Source: Pseudomonas yamanorum
GTDB taxonomy: Bacteria; Pseudomonadota; Gammaproteobacteria; Pseudomonadales; Pseudomonadaceae
NCBI RefSeq assembly: GCF_900105735.1
Contig: NZ_LT629793.1
Coordinates: 2,976,001 to 3,040,000 of the forward strand
Direction: 5' to 3'
DNA length: 64,000 bases
The notes under the pieces are model-generated. The model worked only from the letters and a program-made list of their open reading frames with translations. It searched no databases and had not been told where the DNA came from. Below are positions 39,247 through 48,297 of the stretch, piece by piece; within the stretch, counting starts at the first letter, position 1, and every line of letters starts with the position of its first letter. Made by a program: the position numbers and the translations under genes.

Positions 39247-40094
39247 TTGCTCGCCTCATGCCGTGGACGACCATAGGCCTGGGTAATGCGGTCGATGACC
39301 ACTGCGAGAATCACGATCGCCAGACCGGCTTCAAGGCCACGTCCAACGTTAAGCGTCTGGATACCGACCAATACATCTTCACCCAGTCCACGAGCACCGA
39401 TCATCGAGGCGATGACCACCATCGACAGGGCCATCATGGTGGTCTGGTTGATCCCGGCCATGATGCTCGGCAGGGCCAGCGGCAGTTGCACGCCGAACAG
39501 TTGCTGCCAGCGGTTGGCACCGAAGGCGTTGATCGCTTCCATGACTTCGCCGTCTACCTGGCGAATGCCCAGGTCGGTCAGGCGAATCAGTGGAGGAGCG
39601 GCGTAGATCACGGTGGCGAAAATCGCCGGGACCTTGCCCAGGCCGAACAGCATCAGCACCGGGATCAGGTACACGAAGCTGGGCATGGTTTGCATGATGT
39701 CCAGCAGCGGCATCAGCACCGAACGCAGGCGATTGCTACGGGCCGACAATATTCCCAGGGGAATGCCGATCAGCACCGAGATCACCGTGGCCACCATCAT
39801 CAGCGCCAGGGTTTGCATCAGCTTGTCCCACAGGCCAACAGCGCCCACCAGGAACAGCAAACCGACGATTACCGCTGTAGTGACGACCTTGCGCGTGGCG
39901 TGCCAGGCGATACCGCCGACAATTGCCAGCATCAGCCACCAGGGTGCTGCGCGCAGCACACCTTCAAGATTGACGATGGCCCACAACAGGGTGTCGGAGA
40001 TGTGCCGGAACACATCGCCGTAGTTGGTCACCAGCGAATCAACCCAACTGTTGACCCAATCGGCGATGGAAAACGTAAAACTCTCAGGAAACAT
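39243..40094 (-). CDS. hutW: Histidine ABC transporter permease
   Basis: Inner-membrane permease of the ProW family, 283 residues. After an N-terminal amphipathic stretch there are about six membrane helices starting near [15 protein letters not shown]. The coupling-loop region is [20 protein letters not shown], followed by [20 protein letters not shown], a ProW hallmark. It couples to HutV and receives substrate from HutX. The order hutX-hutW-hutV with close spacing indicates one transporter; histidine is inferred from operon context. Confidence 0.95.
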   Translation of the reverse strand: MFPESFTFSIADWVNSWVDSLVTNYGDVFRHISDTLLWAIVNLEGVLRAAPWWLMLAIVGGIAWHATRKVVTTAVIVGLLFLVGAVGLWDKLMQTLALMMVATVISVLIGIPLGILSARSNRLRSVLMPLLDIMQTMPSFVYLIPVLMLFGLGKVPAIFATVIYAAPPLIRLTDLGIRQVDGEVMEAINAFGANRWQQLFGVQLPLALPSIMAGINQTTMMALSMVVIASMIGARGLGEDVLVGIQTLNVGRGLEAGLAIVILAVVIDRITQAYGRPRHEASK

Positions 40095-40165
40095 AGTGTG
40101 CTCTCGATCCAGTGGGTTGTGGCCGGGCGTCCGGTTGCCTGCGAGGGCAACCGGAAACGCTCAAC

Positions 40166-41131
40166 CTACAAGGCCGCGTCGATTTTCTTGGCTGCGTCGT
40201 CGCTCACCCATGCGTGCCAGACTTCAGGATGTTCCTTGAGGAAAATTTTCGCCAGTTTTGGTGATTCAATTCGTTCTTTGGCCATGCGGCCCAGGTTCTG
40301 GTTCAGCAGGTCGATGGGCAGGTTGACCTTCTCCAGCACAGCCACCAATTCCGGGGCTTGCTCGTGGAAGGTCTTGGACAGACCGACCTTGATGCTCACG
40401 CTTTTATCCACACCGGGCTTTTCTTCCAGCTTCACCAAGTCGACCTGGCCCATCAACGGGGTGGGCGACCAGTAGTAGAACAGGATCGGCTCGCCACGCT
40501 TGTAGCTCGACAACACCGCCGCATCCAGCGCCGGGCCGGTGCCTGGGCGGAAGTTGGTGTAGGTGCTTTCCAGGCCATAGCTTTTCAGCATCTCGCTGTT
40601 GTCCAGCTCACAGGTCCAGCCGGCCGGGCAGTTATAGAAACGGCCCTTGGACGGCTCTTCCTGGTCCTTGAACACCGAGGCGTATTTGGCCAGGTCGGCG
40701 ATGCTTTTCAGGTCCGGTGCCTTGGGTTCCAGCTTGCGCTTGGCGTCGCCTTCGATCACATAGCGCGGCACGTACCAACCTTCGACAGCACCCACGACCG
40801 GAGCACCGACACCGACGACCTTGCCGGCCTTCTCAGCCTTGTTCCAGACTTCGCTGCGGCCTACCCACTCCTCGGCGAATACCTGGATGTCATTGCTGCT
40901 CAGGGCGTTTTCCATGGTGATGGAGTTACCCGGCAGGCTGTCGGTTTTGCAGTCATAGCCTTTTTCCAGCACGGTTTGCAGGATGTCGGTCAGCAACATG
41001 CCGCTTTCCCAGTTCAAACCGGCAAATTTCACCGGTTTGCCGGACTCGCACCAACCGGCCGCCTGGGCGCCAGCAGAAGCCAGCAAGCCTGCCGAAAGCA
41101 AAGTGGCCAACAGGGTCTTATTCATTTTCAT
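40166..41131 (-). CDS. hutX: Histidine ABC transporter substrate-binding protein
   Basis: Periplasmic OpuAC-family binding protein, 321 residues from ATG 41131 (MKMNKTLLATLLSAGLLASA), GGGAG lying ten bases upstream; a second ATG two codons later is possible. The signal peptide ends near AGAQAAG. Features include VKFAGLNWESGMLLTDILQT, an FNAEEWVGRSEVWNKA-like VFAEEWVGRSEVWNKA, CPAGWTCELDNSEM with two cysteines that could form a disulfide, and GEPILFYYWSPTPLMGQVDL. Structural relatives bind betaines or histidine. The location in the hut operon supports histidine. Confidence 0.92.
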   Translation of the reverse strand: MKMNKTLLATLLSAGLLASAGAQAAGWCESGKPVKFAGLNWESGMLLTDILQTVLEKGYDCKTDSLPGNSITMENALSSNDIQVFAEEWVGRSEVWNKAEKAGKVVGVGAPVVGAVEGWYVPRYVIEGDAKRKLEPKAPDLKSIADLAKYASVFKDQEEPSKGRFYNCPAGWTCELDNSEMLKSYGLESTYTNFRPGTGPALDAAVLSSYKRGEPILFYYWSPTPLMGQVDLVKLEEKPGVDKSVSIKVGLSKTFHEQAPELVAVLEKVNLPIDLLNQNLGRMAKERIESPKLAKIFLKEHPEVWHAWVSDDAAKKIDAAL

Positions 41132-41200
41132 TGTTGTGACGCTCCCAATCTTGAAATGGATTACGGCAGTCAGTAGGCATCCTGCCCTGTCCACGTCCCA

Positions 41201-42658
41201 TCAGGCCTGTGCAGCCAGCCCGTTTGTCGTTGGTGCAGCGCCCTGCTCTACCGGCAGGATCAAGTGTTCAGGTATTGCGCTGTGCCACTTCTTGGCAGCC
41301 CAGTAGTACAGCGCAGCCGGCACAACCAGGCCGATGATCCAGGAGATATCGGTGTCGCCGAGGCTGGCGACCAGTGGCCCGGTGTAGAAATGCGTGGAGA
41401 TGAACGGCATCTGAATCAGCACGCCAAACACGTAGATGCTGATGCCCATCAGGTTCCAGCGACCGTAGCGGCCGTCGGGATTGGACAGCGCCGGGATGTC
41501 GTAGCGTTCTTTGGTGATGCAGTAGAAATCCACCAGGTTGATCGCGCTCCAGGGCGTGAAAAACGCCAGCAGGAACAGGATGAACGCGGAGAAATCCTTG
41601 AGGAACGAGTCCTTGCCCAACAACGCCAGCGCGGCGGCAAGCGACACCATGACGAAGATGTACAACAGGCGCGTGCCACTGCCGATATGTCGGCTGCCAC
41701 GAAAGCCGCTGATGATCGTCGCGATGGACATGAAGCTGCCGTAGGCATTCAGGGTGGTCACGGTGACCTTGCCGAAAGCGATGCTGAAATACAGCAGCGC
41801 TGCGACGACCCCGGTGCCGCCCAAGCCGACGATAAACGACACTTCATGGTGAGCGAATTGCGATCCGGCCAGGGCCGCCGCAAACACCCCAAACACCATC
41901 GAAGCCTGCGCGCCGATCACTGAACCCAGGCCCACGGCCCAGAAGGTTTTCGACGCTTGCGTGCTGCGTGGCAAATAGCGCGAGTAGTCCGCCACGTAAG
42001 GGCCGAACGCAATCTGCCAGGACGCCGACAGGGAAATCGCCAGCAGGAAACTGCTCAGGGAGAAATGCTTGTTGCCCAGCAACGCACCGATGTCGTTACC
42101 GGCCAGCAGCTTGTAGAACAGGTACACGAAGGCAACCACCCCCAGCACGCTGGCGATGCGACCGATACCGTGGATCACCCGGTAGCCGAAGATCGTGAAC
42201 ACCATAATCAGCCCCGCGAACAACACGATGCCGACCCAGTCTTCGACGTGGAGCAACTGCGCCACCGCCTGCCCCGCCAGCAACGAGCCGCTGGCGGAAA
42301 ACCCGATGTACATGAGGCACACCAGCACCAGCGGGATCACCGCGCCATAAACGCCAAACTGCACGCGGCTGGAGATCATTTGTGGCAAGCCCAATTGCGG
42401 GCCCTGGGCTGCGTGCAGCGCCATGACGCCGCCACCCAGCAGTTGACCGATCAACAGACCGATCAACGACCAGAACACATCACCGCCCAGCACCACGGCC
42501 AGGGCCCCGGTGACAATCGCGGTGATTTGCAGGTTGGCACCCAACCACAGGGTGAACTGACTCAATAGACGGCCGTGTCTTTCCGCTTCCGGGATGTAGT
42601 CGATCGAACGCCTTTCGATCAACGGGGTGGTGCTTGCACGAGCGTCTGTTACAGCCAT
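41201..42658 (-). CDS. NCS1-family permease, probable urocanate transporter
   Basis: Twelve-helix permease of the NCS1 (purine-cytosine) family, 485 residues. Marks of the family are an N terminus with RRSIDYIPEAERHGRLLSQF, FTLWLGANLQITAIVTGAL, and the segment FGPYVADYSRYLPRSTQASK. No nucleobase genes are nearby. In SBW25 a second hut transporter (HutTu) takes up urocanate, and the position directly after hutU agrees with that. The family assignment is firm; the substrate is inferred from context. Confidence 0.88.
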   Translation of the reverse strand: MAVTDARASTTPLIERRSIDYIPEAERHGRLLSQFTLWLGANLQITAIVTGALAVVLGGDVFWSLIGLLIGQLLGGGVMALHAAQGPQLGLPQMISSRVQFGVYGAVIPLVLVCLMYIGFSASGSLLAGQAVAQLLHVEDWVGIVLFAGLIMVFTIFGYRVIHGIGRIASVLGVVAFVYLFYKLLAGNDIGALLGNKHFSLSSFLLAISLSASWQIAFGPYVADYSRYLPRSTQASKTFWAVGLGSVIGAQASMVFGVFAAALAGSQFAHHEVSFIVGLGGTGVVAALLYFSIAFGKVTVTTLNAYGSFMSIATIISGFRGSRHIGSGTRLLYIFVMVSLAAALALLGKDSFLKDFSAFILFLLAFFTPWSAINLVDFYCITKERYDIPALSNPDGRYGRWNLMGISIYVFGVLIQMPFISTHFYTGPLVASLGDTDISWIIGLVVPAALYYWAAKKWHSAIPEHLILPVEQGAAPTTNGLAAQA

Positions 42659-42703
42659 TTATGTTCAACCTCTGATGGATTGTTCTGGATGCGGATTGCT
42701 CTT

Positions 42704-42793
42704 CTGTGGGAGCTGGCTTGCCTGCGATGGCATCACCTCGGTCTTACTGAAAAACCGAGTCGTCTGCATCGCGGGCAAGCCCGGCTCCCACAG
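42704..42793. repeat. REP palindrome pair between hutU and the NCS1 permease
   Basis: Arms CTGTGGGAGCTGGCTTGCCT and a near complement, with an inner hairpin (ACCTCGGT / ACCGAG). It lies directly after hutU within the operon and may alter the hutU-to-downstream expression ratio. Confidence 0.88.
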
Positions 42794-42807
42794 GACCGAG
42801 CCTGTCT

Positions 42808-44478
42808 TTACTTGATCATCGGGAGATTGAGGCCCTGCTCTTTGGCGCAGTCGATGGCGATCTGGTAACCCGCATCGGCATGACGCATCACGCCGGTGGC
42901 CGGGTCGTTGTGCAGTACGCGGGCGATGCGCTCGGCCGCTTCGTCGGTACCGTCGCAGACGATCACCATGCCGGAGTGCTGGGAGAAGCCCATGCCGACG
43001 CCGCCGCCGTGGTGCAGCGAAACCCAGGTCGCGCCGCTGGCGGTGTTGAGCAAGGCGTTGAGCAGTGGCCAGTCGGACACGGCGTCGGAACCGTCCTGCA
43101 TCGATTCGGTTTCACGGTTGGGGCTGGCCACCGAGCCGGAGTCCAGGTGGTCGCGACCAATCACGATCGGCGCCGACAGCTCGCCGCTGCGCACCATTTC
43201 GTTGAATGCCAGGCCGAGCTTGGCGCGCTGACCCAGGCCAACCCAGCAGATACGTGCCGGCAAGCCCTGGAAGCTGATGCGCTCGCGGGCCATGTCCAGC
43301 CAGTTGTGCAGGTGGGCGTCGTCCGGGATCAGCTCTTTGACTTTGGCGTCGGTCTTGTAGATGTCTTGCGGGTCGCCCGACAGCGCAGCCCAGCGGAACG
43401 GGCCGATGCCACGGCAGAACAGCGGGCGGATGTAGGCCGGTACGAAACCCGGGAAGTCAAAGGCGTTTTTCACGCCCTCTTCCTGGGCCATCTGGCGGAT
43501 GTTGTTGCCGTAGTCGAAGGTCGGCACGCCCATTTTCTGGAAGTCCAGCATCGCCTGAACGTGCACCGCCATGGATTGCTTGGCGGCCTTGATCACTTCG
43601 GCCGGTTCGGTCTTGGCGCGGGCGCGGTATTCGTCCCAGGTCCAGCCGGCGGGCAGGTAACCGTTGAGCGGGTCGTGGGCGCTGGTCTGGTCAGTGACCA
43701 TGTCAGGGCGCACACCGCGCTTGACCAGTTCCGGCAGGATTTCCGCCGCGTTGCCCAGCAGGGCGATGGAGATCGCGCGGCCTTCCTTGGTGTATTTCTC
43801 GATGCGCGCCAGTGCGTCGTCGAGGTCGGTGGCTTGCTCGTCGACGTAGCGGCTGCTCAGGCGGAAATCGATGCTGACCTGCTGGCATTCGATGTTCAGC
43901 GAGCAGGCGCCAGCGAGGGTCGCGGCCAGCGGCTGGGCGCCGCCCATGCCGCCGAGGCCGGCGGTCAGGACCCAACGGCCCTTGAGGTCATCGTTGTAGT
44001 GTTGGCGGCCGGCTTCGACGAAGGTTTCGTAGGTGCCCTGCACGATGCCCTGGCTGCCGATGTAGATCCAGCTGCCAGCGGTCATCTGGCCGTACATGGC
44101 CAGGCCCTTGGCGTCGAGTTCGTTGAAGTGTTCCCAGCTGGCCCAGTGCGGCACCAGGTTGGAGTTGGCGATCAGTACGCGCGGGGCATTGCTGTGGGTC
44201 TTGAATACGCCGACGGGTTTGCCGGATTGCACCAGCAGGGTTTCGTCGTCGTTGAGGTTGGTCAGGCTTTCGACGATCTGGTCATAGCATTCCCAGTTGC
44301 GCGCGGCACGGCCGATGCCGCCGTACACCACCAGTTCTTTCGGGTTCTCGGCCACCTGTGGGTCGAGGTTGTTCATCAGCATGCGCAACGGCGCTTCAGT
44401 CAGCCAGCTTTTGGCGGTGAGCTTGTTGCCACGGGCAGCGCGGATTTCAACGTCACGGTACTTGGTAGGCTTGGTCAC
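42808..44478 (-). CDS. hutU: Urocanate hydratase
   Basis: Second step of histidine degradation: urocanate to imidazolonepropionate, with tightly bound NAD. A GTG start at 44478 ([17 protein letters not shown]) six bases after GAGGAG gives 556 residues; the open frame continues upstream through the promoter and operator and is not coding there. Signatures include [47 protein letters not shown] (active-site region of the family), and [20 protein letters not shown]. The last contains the invariant elements near the catalytic cysteine region. It is the first gene of the ten-gene hut operon. Confidence 0.97.
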   Translation of the reverse strand: MTKPTKYRDVEIRAARGNKLTAKSWLTEAPLRMLMNNLDPQVAENPKELVVYGGIGRAARNWECYDQIVESLTNLNDDETLLVQSGKPVGVFKTHSNAPRVLIANSNLVPHWASWEHFNELDAKGLAMYGQMTAGSWIYIGSQGIVQGTYETFVEAGRQHYNDDLKGRWVLTAGLGGMGGAQPLAATLAGACSLNIECQQVSIDFRLSSRYVDEQATDLDDALARIEKYTKEGRAISIALLGNAAEILPELVKRGVRPDMVTDQTSAHDPLNGYLPAGWTWDEYRARAKTEPAEVIKAAKQSMAVHVQAMLDFQKMGVPTFDYGNNIRQMAQEEGVKNAFDFPGFVPAYIRPLFCRGIGPFRWAALSGDPQDIYKTDAKVKELIPDDAHLHNWLDMARERISFQGLPARICWVGLGQRAKLGLAFNEMVRSGELSAPIVIGRDHLDSGSVASPNRETESMQDGSDAVSDWPLLNALLNTASGATWVSLHHGGGVGMGFSQHSGMVIVCDGTDEAAERIARVLHNDPATGVMRHADAGYQIAIDCAKEQGLNLPMIK

Positions 44479-44557
44479 AAAAAACTCCTCAACGATCAAT
44501 GCGCGAACATGATTGGTGCGAAGAGGATGTTCATGGACTCTTACGCACACATCTTTA

Positions 44558-44571
44558 CTTGTACATACAAG
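44558..44571. promoter_or_regulatory. HutC-type operator at the hutU start site
   Basis: CTTGTACATACAAG is a near-palindrome of the GntR/HutC kind with a TGTA..TACA core. It lies immediately downstream of the sigma-54 element, where the transcript should start, so a bound repressor would block promoter escape. Confidence 0.65.
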
Positions 44572-44575
44572 CATA

Positions 44576-44591
44576 TGCAATCAAGCGGCCA
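44576..44591 (-). promoter_or_regulatory. Sigma-54 promoter of the hutU-hutG operon
   Basis: On the minus strand TGGCCGCTTGATTGCA has GG and GC exactly ten bases apart (consensus TGGCACG-N4-TTGCA). Sigma-54 dependence of this operon is established in SBW25. It lies about 98 bases before the GTG start. Confidence 0.8.
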
Positions 44592-44778
44592 ACTTGGCTG
44601 AGGGCCGCTGCAGATTTTTTGCGAACGGGAGCGCAAGCCTTTAAGAACAAGGCTTAGCAGCTTGATGAATTTTCTTGCAGGAGTTTTTTACAGCGAGGGA
44701 GGCTTGTTACTCAGGCAGGCTTTTGCGCCATGCTGGGGCATTCGGTAACAAGTTGGTGCGGGGTCTTGGAAACACGAT

Positions 44779-44798
44779 GTGGGGGGAAGCCCCCCCAC
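44779..44798 (-). terminator. Hairpin downstream of hutD
   Basis: Perfect eight-base G/C stem (GTGGGGGG / CCCCCCAC, loop AAGC) five bases past the hutD stop codon. No T-run follows, so its efficiency is uncertain. Confidence 0.6.
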
Positions 44799-44802
44799 TT
44801 GT

Positions 44803-45363
44803 TCAAGCCCGTGCAGTCAGTTCGATGACGCAGCAACGGCCGGTGACGCTGACGTCCAGCAGGCCGGTGTTACCGTCCAGTTGCAGGCAGTCGTGACGGT
44901 TCAGCCGCTCGCCGAGCACCTTCACCTCATCGGCCACACTGAACACCAGCACGGTGTGGGCGGCGCTGAAGAAGCGCTGCGTACCGTCCATCCATTGCAA
45001 CCGCGCTTGATAGCGTTGCGGCGAATAGATGAGGTTGAAATCGCGGATCGGCCCACCGATCAATCGGCAGGCCACTTGGCTGTCACCCTTGAACGGGAAC
45101 GGCTGCAGCGGTAACAACCCGAGTTGCTCCTCGCCGTCCACCGTCAGCACCATGCCCGAACCTTGCAGCACGGTGATGATCCGCTGATACCCGGCAAAGG
45201 TGGAGAACCCGCCCGACTCGGCGATATCGGCAATCGACAGGCGCCAGCCGAAACCGTCCAGGCCCTCGCCCGCGTCACGGGTGATTTCTTCAGTGCTGCC
45301 GCCACCGTTTTTCCACGGCATGCGGATGTAATCGGCGGCGCGCCAGACTTTCATCGAACTCAT
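44803..45363 (-). CDS. hutD: HutD, governor of hut expression
   Basis: A 186-residue HutD-family cupin-like protein. Typical segments are WKNGGGSTEEITRD near the N terminus, GWRLSIADIAESGGFSTF, ITVLQGSGMVLTVDG, FPFKGDSQVACRLIGGPIRDF and FNLIYSPQRYQA. In P. fluorescens HutD limits the maximum level of hut activity independently of HutC, probably by sensing a small molecule; the mechanism is not known. It overlaps hutC by four bases and is co-transcribed with it. Confidence 0.95.
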   Translation of the reverse strand: MSSMKVWRAADYIRMPWKNGGGSTEEITRDAGEGLDGFGWRLSIADIAESGGFSTFAGYQRIITVLQGSGMVLTVDGEEQLGLLPLQPFPFKGDSQVACRLIGGPIRDFNLIYSPQRYQARLQWMDGTQRFFSAAHTVLVFSVADEVKVLGERLNRHDCLQLDGNTGLLDVSVTGRCCVIELTARA

Positions 45364-46109
45364 TTACTGAAACGTCCTTCCAGGCTATGACGGGAACCGG
45401 GGTGGATCAAACGCGCAGCCGTGACCGGCTGGCGGCCAGACCAAGTGCGACGGCGAATCAACAGGCATGGCTCGCTGGTTTCGATTTGCAGCAACTTGCA
45501 TTCATCGGCGTCGGCCAGGATCGCCTCCACCACGTGCTCGCCTTCGGTCAGCGGCGCCACCTGGTTGAGGTAGGCATAAGGCGTTTGCTGGGTGAAATCC
45601 TGCTGCAGGTATTCCGGCGCGACCAGGGCGTTGACGAAGCGGTCTTCGATTTGCACCGGGATGTCGTTTTCGTAGTGCACGATCAACGAGTGGAACACCC
45701 GACCGCCTTCGCGCATTTCCAGGGCGACAGCGCGCTCGGAACCGGCGGCTTCTTCACCGAGGGTGATGACTTTGCACGTATGACGATGACCGCGAGAGGC
45801 GATCTCATCGGCAATGTTGTGCACTTCAAACAGCGCCGATTGACTCTTGGGCTCGGCGACAAAGGTGCCCACACCTTGCATGCGCACCAGCAGGCCTTCG
45901 GCGGTCAATTCGCGCAGCGCGCGGTTGATGGTCATGCGGCTGAAGCCCAGCTGGTTGACCAGTTCGCTTTCCGACGGCACGCGATAATGCGGCGGCCAAT
46001 TGCCGTTGAGAATCTGCTGGCTGATCATCTGTTTGACGCGGGCGTACAAGGGCGCCGGACTTTCGTCCATGTGGGCAGCCAGTGGAGACTTGGCAGGCGG
46101 AGTCGGCAC
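45360..46109 (-). CDS. hutC: HutC, histidine utilisation repressor
   Basis: GntR-family (HutC subfamily) repressor that releases DNA on binding urocanate. A GTG start at 46109 (MPTPPAKSPLAAHMDES), six bases after AGGA, gives 249 residues; the same frame is open far upstream but there it is antisense to hutF. The winged-helix domain runs from PLYARVKQMISQQILNG to LTAEGLLVRMQGVGTFVAE, with VPSESELVNQLGFSRMTINR as the recognition region. The C-terminal UTRA domain includes RVFHSLIVHYENDIPVQIED. It should repress hutCD, hutF and hutU-hutG. Confidence 0.96.
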   Translation of the reverse strand: MPTPPAKSPLAAHMDESPAPLYARVKQMISQQILNGNWPPHYRVPSESELVNQLGFSRMTINRALRELTAEGLLVRMQGVGTFVAEPKSQSALFEVHNIADEIASRGHRHTCKVITLGEEAAGSERAVALEMREGGRVFHSLIVHYENDIPVQIEDRFVNALVAPEYLQQDFTQQTPYAYLNQVAPLTEGEHVVEAILADADECKLLQIETSEPCLLIRRRTWSGRQPVTAARLIHPGSRHSLEGRFSK

Positions 46110-46172
46110 GAGAAATCCTTGTAGGTGAAAAAGAAGCATAGCTTGCCGGAGTTTACCGAGCAGGCAAACGTC

Positions 46173-46188
46173 TGTATATGTATATACA
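46173..46188. promoter_or_regulatory. HutC operator between hutC and hutF
   Basis: TGTATATGTATATACA, a strong near-palindrome of the HutC/GntR type, lies 30 bases before hutF and about 64 before hutC. It can control both divergent genes and gives HutC autoregulation. Confidence 0.75.
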
Positions 46189-46217
46189 AATAAACACACG
46201 ACCGGGGTGCCTGAATC

Positions 46218-47582
46218 ATGTCCGCTTTCTTTGCCGAACGCGCGCTGCTGCCTAATGGATGGGCCAACGATGTACGTCTTGAAGTCAGCGCCGATGGCCT
46301 GCTGATCAAGGTTGAGCCCAACGCCAGTGCAGACGGTGCCGAACGGCTCAGGGGCCCGGTGCTGGCGGGCATGCCGAACCTGCATTCCCACGCGTTCCAG
46401 CGGGCGATGGCCGGGCTGGCGGAAGTGGCCGGCAACCCGAATGACAGCTTCTGGACCTGGCGTGACCTGATGTACCGGATGGTTGGCAAGATCAGCCCCG
46501 ACCAACTGCAGATCATCGCGCGCCAGCTGTATATCGAAATGCTCAAGGCCGGCTACACCTCGGTGGCCGAATTTCACTACGTGCACCACGACGTCAGCGG
46601 CCAGCCTTATGCAGACCCCGCCGAGCTGTCGCAACAAATCAGCCAGGCCGCCGCCAGCAGCGGTATCGGCCTGACCTTGCTGCCGGTGCTCTACAGCCAC
46701 TCCGGTTTTGGCGGCCAGGCGCCCAATGAAGGCCAGCAGCGCTTTATCAACAGCACCGAGCATTACCTGAACCTGCAATCACGCCTGCAACCGATTCTGG
46801 CTGCGCAACCGGCGCAACAGCTGGGCCTGTGCTTCCACTCGCTGCGCGCGGTAACACCCCAACAGATCAGCGACGTGCTGGCCGCCAGCGACAAGACGTG
46901 CCCGGTGCATATCCATATCGCCGAGCAGCAAAAGGAAGTCGACGACTGCCTGGCCTGGAGCGGCCAGCGTCCGCTGCAATGGCTGTATGACCATGTTGAA
47001 GTGGATCAGCGCTGGTGCCTGGTGCACGCCACCCACGCCAACCCGGAAGAAGTGACGTTGATGGCCAAGAGCCGGGCGATTGCCGGGCTGTGCCTGACTA
47101 CTGAAGCCAACCTGGGGGACGGAATTTTCCCGGCGGTGGACTTCCTGGCCCAAGGCGGGCGCATGGGGATTGGTTCCGACAGCCATGTATCGCTGAGCGT
47201 GGTGGAAGAATTGCGCTGGCTGGAATATGGGCAGCGGCTGCGGGACCAGCGGCGCAACCGGCTGTATCGCAGCGATCAACCGATGGTCGGCCGTACGCTG
47301 TTCGATGCCGCGCTGGACGGCGGTGCCGAAGCGCTGGGGCAGCCGATTGGACGCCTGGAAGTCGGCAAGCGTGCGGACTGGCTGGTGCTGGATGGCAACG
47401 ATCCGTACCTGGCGACGGCAAACGAAGACGGGATTCTCAATCGCTGGCTGTTTGCCGGTGGTGATCGCCAGGTGCGCGATGTGCTGGTGAACGGCCAGTG
47501 GGTGATTCGCGATGGGCATCACGCCGCCGAAGAAGACAGCAGCCGGGCGTTTACCCAGGTCCTGCGGGATTTGCTGGGCTAA
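46218..47582 (+). CDS. hutF: Formiminoglutamate deiminase
   Basis: Fourth step of the five-step histidine pathway: formiminoglutamate to N-formylglutamate plus ammonia. The 454 residues form an amidohydrolase with a metal-binding motif MPNLHSHAFQRAMAG, VHIHIAEQQKEVDDC, HATHANPEEV and the late metal ligand region IGSDSHVSLS. It is transcribed divergently from hutC across the operator at 46173 and ends in a REP pair. Confidence 0.97.
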   Translation: MSAFFAERALLPNGWANDVRLEVSADGLLIKVEPNASADGAERLRGPVLAGMPNLHSHAFQRAMAGLAEVAGNPNDSFWTWRDLMYRMVGKISPDQLQIIARQLYIEMLKAGYTSVAEFHYVHHDVSGQPYADPAELSQQISQAAASSGIGLTLLPVLYSHSGFGGQAPNEGQQRFINSTEHYLNLQSRLQPILAAQPAQQLGLCFHSLRAVTPQQISDVLAASDKTCPVHIHIAEQQKEVDDCLAWSGQRPLQWLYDHVEVDQRWCLVHATHANPEEVTLMAKSRAIAGLCLTTEANLGDGIFPAVDFLAQGGRMGIGSDSHVSLSVVEELRWLEYGQRLRDQRRNRLYRSDQPMVGRTLFDAALDGGAEALGQPIGRLEVGKRADWLVLDGNDPYLATANEDGILNRWLFAGGDRQVRDVLVNGQWVIRDGHHAAEEDSSRAFTQVLRDLLG

Positions 47583-47600
47583 CAGACGACACATAACAAA

Positions 47601-47674
47601 ATGTGGGAGCTGGCTTGCCTGCGATAGCGATGGTGAATCCAACACCGCTATCGCAGGCAAGCCAGCTCCCCCAT
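47601..47674. repeat. REP palindrome pair downstream of hutF
   Basis: Arms ATGTGGGAGCTGGCTTGCCT and its complement extend to CTGCGATAGCG / CGCTATCGCAG. It separates the convergent hutF and blc genes. Confidence 0.9.
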
Positions 47675-47695
47675 TGGAACGATGGCGTTCTTCCG

Positions 47696-48265
47696 TTACT
47701 GCGAAGTCTTCGCCATCTGCTTGTCCGACGTACGCCAGATCAAGCGCGTGGTGTCATACCCCTGTTGTCGCGCCCTGCTCAGCAGGTCTTCGCGGGTGTC
47801 GGCGCTGACCGTCGGCGTGCGCGACAATAACCACATGTAGCGCCGGCTAGGGCTGCCGACAATGGCGGTCTTGTAGTCATCGCTGACGTACAGCACCCAG
47901 TAATCGCCCTTGGCCACGCCCGGCAACAGCGAGGTGAACCAGTTATTGAATTCCACCCACAGTTTGTCGGTCCTGCCGGCGACCTGCGGCGTGGCCGTGC
48001 CCTTGGCTTCTTGCCATTTCCACTCAGGCGTCAGGCAGCGGTTGAATACCGACATATTGCCGTCGGGCAACAGCGTGTAGCGGGCTTCGGACTGTGCGCA
48101 ATTGCGCTGGAAGTACATCGGCAAACGGGCCAACTCATACCAGGTGCCCTGGTAACGCTTGAGGTTGACGCTGCCGACAGTCTTGGGTTGCAGATCATCG
48201 CCAGAATGGCTGGCGCAGCCCGCCAAAAACAGGCTGGCGCAGAGGTATAGAACGAAACGCATCAT
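47696..48265 (-). CDS. blc: Outer-membrane lipocalin
   Basis: Lipoprotein lipocalin of 189 residues. The signal MMRFVLYLCASLFLAGC ends in a lipobox (LAGC), so the mature protein is lipidated at the cysteine. The lipocalin hallmark GxW is in LKRYQGTWYELARLP, followed by CAQSEARYTLLPDGNMSVFN, KGDYWVLYVSDDYKTAIVG and RYMWLLSRTP. Relatives bind lysophospholipids or fatty acids in the outer membrane. A small lipoprotein gene follows upstream in the same direction, 32 bases away. Confidence 0.95.
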   Translation of the reverse strand: MMRFVLYLCASLFLAGCASHSGDDLQPKTVGSVNLKRYQGTWYELARLPMYFQRNCAQSEARYTLLPDGNMSVFNRCLTPEWKWQEAKGTATPQVAGRTDKLWVEFNNWFTSLLPGVAKGDYWVLYVSDDYKTAIVGSPSRRYMWLLSRTPTVSADTREDLLSRARQQGYDTTRLIWRTSDKQMAKTSQ

Positions 48266-48297
48266 GTTGTTTTTCTCCCGCAGGCTTTCGCCCCGGT

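Larger units (their letters stand above)
44479..44802 (-). promoter_or_regulatory. hutD-hutU intergenic region
   Basis: 324 bases without a gene. It holds a terminator-like hairpin of hutCD at 44779-44798, the hutU sigma-54 promoter at 44576-44591, a HutC-type operator at 44558-44571 and a leader of about 85 bases. The stretch 44592-44778 would be where CbrB or NtrC binds; no specific activator site was recognised. Confidence 0.7.

Noticed and set aside
44479..44580. N-terminal extension of hutU
   Set aside because: It would translate the operator and start site; the GTG at 44478 with GAGGAG upstream gives the standard N terminus.
46110..46778. N-terminal extension of the hutC reading frame
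   Set aside because: It would run antisense through hutF and over the operator; the GTG at 46109 with AGGA upstream gives the normal HutC length.
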